This document shows, piece after piece, positions 18,201 to 26,031 of a DNA stretch of 64,000 bases (within the stretch, counting starts at the first letter, position 1; every line of letters begins with the position of its first letter). Under the pieces are notes generated by a model. The model did not search any database. It saw only the letters and a program-made list of their open reading frames with translations, and had not been told where the DNA came from. Origin of the DNA: CAXBOO01 sp963977425 (GTDB lineage: Bacteria; Bacteroidota; Bacteroidia; Flavobacteriales_D; Luteibaculaceae); contig CAXBOO010000001.1 in NCBI GenBank assembly GCA_963977425.1, positions 434,001 through 498,000 of the forward strand, in the 5' to 3' direction. A program made the position numbers and the translations under genes.

Positions 18201-19370
18201 GTGCGCGAACCAAAGTTCAAAATATTGCAAAATTTACCCGGGGACAAAAAAATCTGGTACCTCGCTATGCTGTTGGCTGTAATCTCGATTTTAGCCGTAT
18301 TTAGCAGTGTGTCGTCTTTGGCGGTAAAAAACCATGGAGGAAATCCTATGGTGCAATTTTCGAAGCATATTTTTATGCTCGGACTGGGCTTTGGTGTAAT
18401 GATTTTTACGTCTAAAGTAAAAGTCAAATTCATAGAGGTGTTTGCTCGTTTGGCATTTATACCTTGTGTTGGTTTGCTCCTTTTCACGCTTTTGTATGGA
18501 GTAAATATCAACAGTGCCAGTCGATGGATTTCTATTCCTTTTATTGGTATCAATTTTCAGAGTAGCGATTTAGCCAAGGTTGTGCTGGTTATTTTTGTAG
18601 CTCGTTTCTTGGCTCTTAAAAAAGATCATATTAAGAATAAGAACGAAGTGTTGTTTCCTATTGGTTGGAGAATACTATTGATTGTAGGCTTGATATTGCC
18701 AGCCAATTTCTCAACAGCAGCCATGTTATTTGTAGTCGCTGTTTCAATTTTATTCTTCGCTAAAGTGCCGGTTAAACAATTGGCTATTTCACTTGTATTA
18801 ATGGTCGCAGTAGGGTACGGAACTCTTAAGTTAGGATCTTTAAATGATAGTTTACCACGTTTGAAAACTTGGGTTTCTAGAATTGAGAATTTCAGCGATG
18901 GTGGAGCCGATACGCAAAAAAGCTATCAGTCAGATCACGCAAAAATCGCTATTGCTTCTGGAGGAATTATTCCAAAAGGCCCTGGTAATGGCGTTTCTAG
19001 AAACTTCTTGCCGCACCCGTATTCCGACATGATTTATGCATTCATAATAGAAGAGTATGGAGCAATAATTGGCGGTTTGCTCATCATATTGTGTTACCTC
19101 GGTATTTTATACCGATGCATGATTATAGCTGGCAATACCTCCGAACCTTTTGTGGCATATACAGCATTGGGTTTAGGTATACTTATTTGTATGCAGGCCT
19201 TTATCAATATGGGGGTATCAGTTGGCTTATTCCCTGTAACTGGTCAACCATTACCATTGGTTTCTCTCGGAGGAACATCTACAATCATTACGTGTTTTGT
19301 GTTCGGAGTACTTATTTCTCTATCCAAACATCAGTTAAAAGAAAAGGAGGCTCAAGTTGCAAAAGCTTAA
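18201..19370 (+). CDS. ftsW: Peptidoglycan glycosyltransferase FtsW
   Basis: This SEDS-family polytopic membrane protein polymerises septal glycan strands together with the class B PBP encoded nearby. Its 389 residues form about ten membrane segments. SEDS signatures are present in the C-terminal half, including GQPLPLVSLGGTS near residue 350 and a preceding periplasmic loop with the KSYQSDHAKIAIASGG stretch. The start is GTG at 18201, directly after the murD stop. The last 14 bp overlap murG. Confidence 0.94.
   Translation: MREPKFKILQNLPGDKKIWYLAMLLAVISILAVFSSVSSLAVKNHGGNPMVQFSKHIFMLGLGFGVMIFTSKVKVKFIEVFARLAFIPCVGLLLFTLLYGVNINSASRWISIPFIGINFQSSDLAKVVLVIFVARFLALKKDHIKNKNEVLFPIGWRILLIVGLILPANFSTAAMLFVVAVSILFFAKVPVKQLAISLVLMVAVGYGTLKLGSLNDSLPRLKTWVSRIENFSDGGADTQKSYQSDHAKIAIASGGIIPKGPGNGVSRNFLPHPYSDMIYAFIIEEYGAIIGGLLIILCYLGILYRCMIIAGNTSEPFVAYTALGLGILICMQAFINMGVSVGLFPVTGQPLPLVSLGGTSTIITCFVFGVLISLSKHQLKEKEAQVAKA
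19344..19350 (+). promoter_or_regulatory. Shine-Dalgarno of murG
   Basis: AAGGAGG ends 6 bp before the TTG at 19357, within ftsW. It supports TTG as the murG start. Confidence 0.7.
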
Positions 19371-20448
19371 TAGAGTAATAATTAGTGGTGGCGGAACGGG
19401 AGGTCATATTTTTCCAGCAATTGCTATTGCCAATCAAATAAAGATTCATTATCCAGAGGCTAAAATTCTTTTTGTTGGTGCTAAAGGAAAAATGGAAATG
19501 GAAAAAGTGCCAAAAGCTGGTTACGAAATCCGTGGATTGAACATTGCTGGTTTGCAGCGAAAGCTAACCCTCAAAAATTTGGCTTTGCCATTCAAAGTGT
19601 TGGGTTCAGTATGGGAAGCCAGAAAAATTATAAAAGAATTTAAACCGCAAGTAGCTATTGGTGTTGGTGGATATGCCTCTGCGCCATTGTTGTATGCAGC
19701 TTCTCGTATGGGCGTTAAAACCTTTTTACAAGAGCAAAATGCATTTGCAGGTTTGACCAATAAAATATTGGGCAAAAAAGCGACTCTGGTTTTTACGGCG
19801 TATCCAAATATGGAAATCTACTTTGGAGATAAAGTGAAGATTTGTGGAAATCCTGTTCGTCAAAGTGTTTTAGAGGAGACTAATAAAATAGAGGCTTTAA
19901 AAAAGTTCGGTTTAAGCGAATCTAAAAAAACGATATTATTTGTCGGAGGCTCATTGGGCGCAAGAGTTTTAAATCAATTCTTGAAGCTACAGTTCAAAAG
20001 CCTTTTGGAGAAAGGTTATCAAGTTATTTGGCAAGCTGGAGCGTCTTATTATGCAGCGCATCCGGAGTTGAAAAAAGTGGAAGATGAAGGTATTCATATA
20101 TGTGCTTTTATCGACAATATGAACGAAGCGTATGCTGCGGCAGATATTGTTGTTTCAAGAGCTGGTGCTTTGGCAATTAGCGAATTGGCTCAGCTTAAAA
20201 AAGCCTGCATTTTAGTGCCGTCACCATACGTTGCCGACGATCATCAGAATAAGAATGCTGAAGTTTTAGCAAATAAAAACGCAGCCATTTTGGTGAAAGA
20301 AAATGAAGTTGGAGAGAATTTAATGACCGCAATTGATGGTTTGATGCAAAACGAATCTCAATGCGAAACTTTAAGAAGTGAAATCACCTCGTTTGCAATG
20401 CCTAATGCAGCAAATGAAATAGTAAAAAACATAGAAGCAGCTCTTTAA
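19357..20448 (+). CDS. murG: UDP-N-acetylglucosamine--lipid I N-acetylglucosaminyltransferase
   Basis: MurG adds GlcNAc to lipid I to give lipid II at the inner face of the cytoplasmic membrane. The 363-residue GT-B enzyme shows the glycine-rich loop GGGTGGHIFPA (about 11-21), a second loop VGGSLGARVLN (about 195-205) and the donor-binding segment SRAGALAISEL (about 268-278). The start is TTG at 19357, preceded by a good Shine-Dalgarno, with a 14-bp overlap with ftsW. It is followed after 1 bp by murC. Confidence 0.96.
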   Translation: MQKLNRVIISGGGTGGHIFPAIAIANQIKIHYPEAKILFVGAKGKMEMEKVPKAGYEIRGLNIAGLQRKLTLKNLALPFKVLGSVWEARKIIKEFKPQVAIGVGGYASAPLLYAASRMGVKTFLQEQNAFAGLTNKILGKKATLVFTAYPNMEIYFGDKVKICGNPVRQSVLEETNKIEALKKFGLSESKKTILFVGGSLGARVLNQFLKLQFKSLLEKGYQVIWQAGASYYAAHPELKKVEDEGIHICAFIDNMNEAYAAADIVVSRAGALAISELAQLKKACILVPSPYVADDHQNKNAEVLANKNAAILVKENEVGENLMTAIDGLMQNESQCETLRSEITSFAMPNAANEIVKNIEAAL

Positions 20449-20449
20449 G

Positions 20450-21775
20450 ATGAATGTAAAAAAGTTACATAGCGTATTTTTTATCGGTATCGGAGGTATC
20501 GGTATGAGTGCACTTGCAACTTATTTGCTGTCGAACGGTGTGGAAGTGTTTGGTTACGATAGAGAAAGTTCTGATTTAACTAAAAAGTTAGAAGCACTTG
20601 GAGCTCGAATTCAATATTCAACGGAGCTAGAAGAATTACAGAAATTTCAAAAATGCGATGAGCATTTAGTTGTGTACACTCCAGCAGTAAAAGAAAACAA
20701 TCCACTACTTAAGCTTGCATTAGAGACTTACAATTGCATGAAGCGCTCTGAGTTGTTGGCGGCTGTAAGTTCTGGGATGTTTACCATTGCGGTTGCAGGT
20801 ACACATGGTAAAACAAGTACATCGGCACTTATAACCCATATTTTAAAACATTCTGGAAAACGAATTTGTGCTTTTGTAGGCGGCATCATGCGCAATTACA
20901 ATAGCAATGTTCTTTCCGATTCGGATCCTGAATTCATGATTTTGGAAGCGGATGAATTCGATCGTTCTTTTTTAAAATTAAATCCAGATTTGGCGGTAAT
21001 CACATCCGTTGATCCAGATCATTTGGATATCTACGAAACAGAAAAGGCCTTCTTAGAAAATTTTCAATTGTTTGTAGAAAGGGTTCAAGGTAAGGTGGTT
21101 GTACATCGAGATGTAGTTTCGAAATTGTCGTTGCCTATCAATACTATTAGTTATGCAGCGTCTGCCGATACAATACAATACAAAGATGGGTACAATTGTT
21201 TTTCAGTCGATGGAGCCAACTACAGTATTGCTATGCCTGGTGTTTATACTGTAAACAATGTAATGGCTGCTATTCATATTGCAAAAGCCATAGGGTTAAG
21301 TGAGTCAGAGATAGCTTCAGCTTTAGTTTCATTTGAAGGCGTCAACAGAAGATTCAATATTTACACAACAGAAAGAGGAGTTTTTGTAGATGATTATGCG
21401 CATCATCCAACCGAAATTTCAGCAGCAATAAACGCTGCAAAAAGCTTTTTTAAAGACAAAGAAATCATAGCCTATTTCCAACCGCATTTATTCAGTCGTA
21501 CGCGCGACTTTATGCAGGGTTTTGTGGAAGCGCTTCAGTTAGCAGATAAGGTGTACTTGCTTGATATATATCCAGCAAGAGAAGAGCCAATTGAAGGCGT
21601 TACAAGTTTAGTAATGCAAAAACATATTGGCGAGCAATGTCGATTGATAGAGGTTCAAGATTTTGATGCTGTATTGAAACTAAATGAGCAAAAGGATGCA
21701 ATCAATTTGGTCATGGGGGCAGGGTCTATCGGATTGTATTTTAAGAATTATATATCCAAGGAGGTGACATGTTAG
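20450..21775 (+). CDS. murC: UDP-N-acetylmuramate--L-alanine ligase
   Basis: MurC attaches the first amino acid of the stem peptide. Of 441 residues, the N-terminal domain has the dinucleotide-like motif GIGGIGMS (13-20). The ATP loop GTHGKTST is at 117-124 and the C-terminal ligase domain contains DDYAHHPTEI, typical of MurC. The length is close to the family norm. It overlaps ftsQ by 7 bp. Confidence 0.96.
   Translation: MNVKKLHSVFFIGIGGIGMSALATYLLSNGVEVFGYDRESSDLTKKLEALGARIQYSTELEELQKFQKCDEHLVVYTPAVKENNPLLKLALETYNCMKRSELLAAVSSGMFTIAVAGTHGKTSTSALITHILKHSGKRICAFVGGIMRNYNSNVLSDSDPEFMILEADEFDRSFLKLNPDLAVITSVDPDHLDIYETEKAFLENFQLFVERVQGKVVVHRDVVSKLSLPINTISYAASADTIQYKDGYNCFSVDGANYSIAMPGVYTVNNVMAAIHIAKAIGLSESEIASALVSFEGVNRRFNIYTTERGVFVDDYAHHPTEISAAINAAKSFFKDKEIIAYFQPHLFSRTRDFMQGFVEALQLADKVYLLDIYPAREEPIEGVTSLVMQKHIGEQCRLIEVQDFDAVLKLNEQKDAINLVMGAGSIGLYFKNYISKEVTC
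21758..21767 (+). promoter_or_regulatory. Shine-Dalgarno of ftsQ
   Basis: AAGGAGGTGA, an almost full anti-16S complement, ends one base before the ATG at 21769 and lies inside murC. Confidence 0.75.
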
Positions 21776-22539
21776 CCAAAGTGAAAATAATTGCTCATTG
21801 GGTACTTGGCTTTGTTGCTATCATTTGGCTATCGGCTTATACGAGTAGCAAAGTAGATGATTTTATCTGCAAGCATATTGAAGTCAAATTTGTTGGCAAA
21901 ACCGAAGGTCAATATTTGCTTTCGTCGAAAGATGTTTTGAACACTATTTACGACAATGAGTTCATAATTGTAGGTAAACAAATAGGTGAAATCGATTATG
22001 ATTCTATTGAAAATTGCCTAGAGAAGCTCTCTCATGTAAAAAATGCGACGGTTTATTCAGATTATAATGGCCAATTGGTGGTTAAAATTTTAGAGCCACA
22101 ACCATTATTGCGCTTTTTGCCAAGCGACGGTTACAGTTCGTTTATAATGGATGAAGAAGGTGGAATTTTGCCGGTTTCTAAAAATTACTCGCCGTCAATC
22201 CCAGTAATAACGGGTAATGTAGGTGATTTGGCAAAGAAAAATTTAGGAGAGAAAAGAGCCGAATTCAAAGCCGATTTATTCGAATATGGCTTGTATTTAA
22301 AAGAGCATCCATTTTGGGCAGCACAAATTCAACAAACGAATGTTGATGAAAAGTCTGATTTGCAGTTAGTTCCAAGGGTTGGATATCATAATATTGAATT
22401 GGGGAAAATCCGAGATTTTAAAAAGAAGTTTAGCAAGCTAAAGATCTTCTACACAGAGGGTTTAAGATATACAGGCTGGAACAAGTATTCCGTTATTGAT
22501 TTGAGATACGAGGATCAGATAGTTTGCACGAAAAGATAA
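21769..22539 (+). CDS. ftsQ: Cell division protein FtsQ
   Basis: This is a bitopic membrane protein of 256 residues. A short cytoplasmic tail is followed by one membrane segment (about 7-26, HWVLGFVAIIWLSAY). The periplasmic region then starts with a POTRA-like stretch (CKHIEVKFVGKTEGQYL...VLNTIYDNE). Position and topology identify FtsQ, although sequence conservation is low and Bacteroidota copies are often left hypothetical. The start is fixed by a near-perfect Shine-Dalgarno. It overlaps murC by 7 bp. The ftsA start is either just inside its end (TTG 22524) or 5 bp after it. Confidence 0.87.
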   Translation: MLAKVKIIAHWVLGFVAIIWLSAYTSSKVDDFICKHIEVKFVGKTEGQYLLSSKDVLNTIYDNEFIIVGKQIGEIDYDSIENCLEKLSHVKNATVYSDYNGQLVVKILEPQPLLRFLPSDGYSSFIMDEEGGILPVSKNYSPSIPVITGNVGDLAKKNLGEKRAEFKADLFEYGLYLKEHPFWAAQIQQTNVDEKSDLQLVPRVGYHNIELGKIRDFKKKFSKLKIFYTEGLRYTGWNKYSVIDLRYEDQIVCTKR

Positions 22540-22544
22540 AAGAT

Positions 22545-23843
22545 ATGGTTAAGGGCGAAATAATAGCAGCATTAGATATTGGTACGACCAAGATAGCTTG
22601 TTTGATAGGTCGTAAAAACGATGAAGGCAAGATAGACATCTTGGGTGTTGGTAAAACCGAATCCATAGGTGTAAAACGAGGCGTTGTACATAATGTTAGC
22701 CAAACGGTTGATAGCATCAAGCGTGCTGTTGCCGAAGCTGAAGCTAAAGCCAATTGCAAGGTGTATGAGGTGAATGTGGGCATAGCAGGGCAACATATTA
22801 AAAGCTCGCAAGTACCCAATGTTCGCATGCGTTCTAATCAGCATGAAATGATATCCGATAACGATATTGAATTGCTTAAAAACGAAATGCACAAAATGGT
22901 GATGATTCCTGGAGAGGAAATTATTCACGTTTTGCCACAAGAGTATAAAATTGATGATGAAGGTGGAATCAAAGATCCTAAGGGGATGTTTGGAAGCCGA
23001 ATCGAATGCATGTTCCACATTATTACGGGGCAATCGTCATCAGCTAAAAATATTCAGATTTGTATAGAGCAGGCAAATTTGAAAATCAACAACCTTATTC
23101 TTGAGCCATTAGCGTCTTCGCAAGCAGTATTGTCAAACGATGAGAGAGATGCAGGGGTAGCACTTGTAGATATAGGTGGTGGTACAACCGATGTAGCCAT
23201 TTTTCACGGCGGTATTATACGTCATACGGCTGTAATAGCCATGGGTGGAAATATAGTAACGCACGATATTCACGAGAAATGCTCAATCTTAGAGTCTCAG
23301 GCTGAGAAGTTGAAAGTAAGATTTGGTGAAGCCATTTCTTATGACGGGCAAGAGTCGGAAGTAATCGTAATACCGGTTATCAATGGCAGCAAAAAGGAAA
23401 TCAATAAACGCACTCTTTCAGCCATCATCGAGGCTAGAATGACGGAAATTATTTATACCGTTTTCAACGAGATTGTGAACAGCGGATACGCTAAAAAATT
23501 GATTTGCGGAATAGTAATAACTGGTGGAGGAGCGCAATTGCGTCATTTGAAACAATTGGTAGAACTTAAAACTGGTTTGGATACCCGTGTGGGAGTACCG
23601 CTTACGCATTTGTCTAATAACCACGATGCAGCAGTAGAAAGCAGTATGCATGCTACCGGTGTAGGTTTGGTTATGAGTGGTATAGCTAGTGCCGAACGCA
23701 AACAATTACTCAGTGCTTTAAGCGCAGAGGAAATAAAAAAGTTGGAAGAAGAAGAAAAAGAAACAGGTCCAAAAACAGGCGGGTTTTCGACTGTTTTGAG
23801 CAAAATAGATCGCTTTTTCAAGAGCGAATTGTTCAACGACTAA
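22545..23843 (+). CDS. ftsA: Cell division protein FtsA
   Basis: FtsA is an actin-like ATPase that tethers FtsZ to the membrane and recruits the divisome. From the ATG at 22545 it has 432 residues. ALDIGTTKIACLIG opens the first phosphate loop, DIGGGTTDVAIF is near residue 215 and ITGGGAQL near 325. The C-terminal SKIDRFFKSELFND tail fits an amphipathic membrane-targeting helix. A TTG at 22524, overlapping the ftsQ end, would add seven residues (MHEKIKD) and cannot be excluded. ftsZ follows after 23 bp. Confidence 0.95.
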   Translation: MVKGEIIAALDIGTTKIACLIGRKNDEGKIDILGVGKTESIGVKRGVVHNVSQTVDSIKRAVAEAEAKANCKVYEVNVGIAGQHIKSSQVPNVRMRSNQHEMISDNDIELLKNEMHKMVMIPGEEIIHVLPQEYKIDDEGGIKDPKGMFGSRIECMFHIITGQSSSAKNIQICIEQANLKINNLILEPLASSQAVLSNDERDAGVALVDIGGGTTDVAIFHGGIIRHTAVIAMGGNIVTHDIHEKCSILESQAEKLKVRFGEAISYDGQESEVIVIPVINGSKKEINKRTLSAIIEARMTEIIYTVFNEIVNSGYAKKLICGIVITGGGAQLRHLKQLVELKTGLDTRVGVPLTHLSNNHDAAVESSMHATGVGLVMSGIASAERKQLLSALSAEEIKKLEEEEKETGPKTGGFSTVLSKIDRFFKSELFND

Positions 23844-23866
23844 GCCCTATTTAAAAACGCATTACA

Positions 23867-25507
23867 ATGGAAAACAACAATATCATGAACTTCAATTTAC
23901 CAAAAGAGCATAGTGCTTTAATTAAAGTAGTAGGTGTAGGTGGAGGCGGAAGCAACGCTGTAAACCACATGTTTGATAACGGAATAAGAGGAGTAGATTT
24001 TTTGGTCTGCAATACCGACCAACAAGCTTTGGACAGCAGTCCAGTTCCTACTAAAATTCAGTTGGGTGTTACCCTAACGGATGGAAAAGGAGCAGGAAGT
24101 ATACCAGAAGTTGGTAAAAATGCTGCGATAGAAAACTTAGATGAGTTAAAGGAAATATTTGCCAACAATACCGATTTGGTTTTCATTACTGCTGGTATGG
24201 GTGGCGGTACTGGTACTGGTGCTGCGCCAATTATTGGTAAAGCGGCAAAAGAAATGGGTATTCTAACCGTGGGTATTGTTACCATTCCGTTTTCATTTGA
24301 AGGTAAAAAGCGTCGCAAACAAGCTGAAGAAGGACTTGAAGCAATGCGTAATGCTGTTGATACTCTTTTGGTTATCAACAACGATAAATTGTTTGAAGTG
24401 TATGGTAAATTGTCACTTCGTGAAGCATTTGCTAAAGCAGACAATGTATTAACCATTGGTGCTAGAGGAATTGCAGAAATGATATCTGTTGGAGGATTGA
24501 TTAACGTGGATATGAACGATGTTCGTACCGTAATGCATCAGTCTGGTGTTGCCATAATGGGTAGTGCAACAGCTGAAGGCGACAACAAAGCTCGTCGTGC
24601 GGTTGAAATGGCCATGGAGTCTCCATTGTTGAATGACAACAATATTGTAGGTGCACAAAATGTGTTGCTTAACATTACCGTTGGTAGCGATGATGTTCCG
24701 ATGGAAGATTTCCAAATGATAGTGGATTACATCCAAGAAGAGGCTGGTGAAGAAGCCAATGTTATTTGGGGTTACGTAACCGACGAAAGTTATGGTGAGA
24801 AAATAGGTGTAACGGTTATTGCTACAGGTTTTCAAACTACAGGTGGTTTGATCGTAGAACCTAAACGAGATGAGGTTAAGAAAATAGGGTTGGACGAAAC
24901 GGCTAAGCCAATCAATAAAACTTTAGGAACACCTACCGAAACCACAACAGGTGAGCCGTGGGTTCGTAAAGTTGAAAAAGAACAAACTGAGGCACCTGTA
25001 AATAATACTTTTGCTGAAGAACAAGAAACGGTAGAAGTTGAAGTGAAGAACGAAGTTGAAACTTCGGGAATGGAAGCTCAAAAAGAGATCAAATTTTTCA
25101 CTCTTGATGAAGAAGAAAATACAGTTTCTCCCAGCAATGAGACTGAAAAAAACGCAGAAACTGAAGCAAAGAATGTAGAAGAAACTGCAGCACCACTTCA
25201 AGCTCCAAAAAACGAACCAATAAAGCAAGCCGCACCTCCTGAAACCGATCTTAAAAAGTATACAGAAGAAGAGCGTCAAGCTATTATTGATAAGCGCATT
25301 GCAGCATTGAAAGATTTCAATCAAACAAGTAGTACTCCAAAAGGTTTGCAAGAATTAGAAGGAACGCCAGCTATCGATAGAAGTTCTTTGAAAAATAAGA
25401 TAAACTTCAACGCAAGTTTTAACGATAAAGGGGCTTCTAGATTCTCAATTGGACCAAACAACAATTTAGATTCAAACGTAAGTTTCTTACACGATAACGT
25501 AGATTAA
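23867..25507 (+). CDS. ftsZ: Cell division protein FtsZ
   Basis: FtsZ is the tubulin-like GTPase that forms the cytokinetic ring. The N-terminal core (about 15-325) has GVGGGGSNAVNHM and the tubulin signature GGGTGTG (112-118), and the T7-loop stretch NVDMNDVRTVM is near 215. At 546 residues it is much longer than E. coli FtsZ (383). The excess is an acidic, Glu/Thr/Asn-rich linker at about 330-500. The protein ends in SFLHDNVD, which I take to be the conserved C-terminal peptide that contacts FtsA. It is the last dcw gene. Confidence 0.97.
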   Translation: MENNNIMNFNLPKEHSALIKVVGVGGGGSNAVNHMFDNGIRGVDFLVCNTDQQALDSSPVPTKIQLGVTLTDGKGAGSIPEVGKNAAIENLDELKEIFANNTDLVFITAGMGGGTGTGAAPIIGKAAKEMGILTVGIVTIPFSFEGKKRRKQAEEGLEAMRNAVDTLLVINNDKLFEVYGKLSLREAFAKADNVLTIGARGIAEMISVGGLINVDMNDVRTVMHQSGVAIMGSATAEGDNKARRAVEMAMESPLLNDNNIVGAQNVLLNITVGSDDVPMEDFQMIVDYIQEEAGEEANVIWGYVTDESYGEKIGVTVIATGFQTTGGLIVEPKRDEVKKIGLDETAKPINKTLGTPTETTTGEPWVRKVEKEQTEAPVNNTFAEEQETVEVEVKNEVETSGMEAQKEIKFFTLDEEENTVSPSNETEKNAETEAKNVEETAAPLQAPKNEPIKQAAPPETDLKKYTEEERQAIIDKRIAALKDFNQTSSTPKGLQELEGTPAIDRSSLKNKINFNASFNDKGASRFSIGPNNNLDSNVSFLHDNVD

Positions 25508-25509
25508 TT

Positions 25510-25956
25510 ATGAGTTTAGTAGATACTATTAATACCGACATTAAGTCGGCAATGAAAGCAAGAGAAAAAGAAAAATTGACGGCCTTAAGAGCCATCAAAT
25601 CTGCTTTGCTTTTAGAAGCTAGTAAAGAGTCAGCTGATGCTGAAATTTCTGAGGAAGTTGGGATGAAGATTTTGCTAAAAATGCAAAAACAACGTACCGA
25701 ATCAGCTGCTTTGTATCGCGGACAAGATCGTGAAGAAGAGGCTGCTCAAGAAGAATTTGAGTCTTCAGTAATCTCTAATTATTTGCCTGCAGCGTTAAGC
25801 GAAGAGGAAATAGAGGCTACAGTAAAAGAAACCATTGGAAAAGTGGGCGCATCGTCTATGGCTGACATGGGAAAAGTAATGGGAATGGCTTCTAAAGCTA
25901 TGCCTACTGCAGATGGAAAAGTGATATCTGCAATCGTTAAAAAAATGCTAGGCTAA
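25510..25956 (+). CDS. GatB/YqeY domain-containing protein
   Basis: This 148-residue cytosolic protein belongs to the YqeY family, helical and related to the tail domain of the amidotransferase subunit GatB. Recognisable segments are DIKSAMKAREKEKLTALRAIKSAL at the start, the EEEFESSVISNYLPAALSEEE-type centre, and the C-terminal MGKVMG and GKVISAIVKKML. Its function is not established. Binding to tRNA or amidotransferase partners is inferred from the GatB tail. It begins 2 bp after ftsZ and is probably the last gene of the dcw transcript, which then meets a terminator. Confidence 0.93.
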   Translation: MSLVDTINTDIKSAMKAREKEKLTALRAIKSALLLEASKESADAEISEEVGMKILLKMQKQRTESAALYRGQDREEEAAQEEFESSVISNYLPAALSEEEIEATVKETIGKVGASSMADMGKVMGMASKAMPTADGKVISAIVKKMLG

Positions 25957-25980
25957 GCTGTTTTCAATAATTAGTCAAAT

Positions 25981-26010
25981 AAAAAAGGAGCCCTAGAGCT
26001 CCTTTTTTTA
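25981..26010. terminator. Bidirectional terminator between yqeY and sppA
   Basis: The stem AGGAGC/GCTCCT (25986-25991 with 25998-26003) is flanked by six A and seven T. It closes the dcw transcript and the convergent sppA gene. Confidence 0.88.
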
Positions 26011-26031
26011 TGCTTAGAAGTTTCCTTCTAC

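Noticed and set aside
22572..23033. 153-codon minus-strand ORF opposite ftsA
   Set aside because: It is antisense to a highly conserved gene and has no domain or start signal.
24923..25351. 142-codon minus-strand ORF opposite the ftsZ linker
   Set aside because: It is a shadow of the Glu/Thr-rich plus-strand frame, Phe/Cys-rich, without family features.
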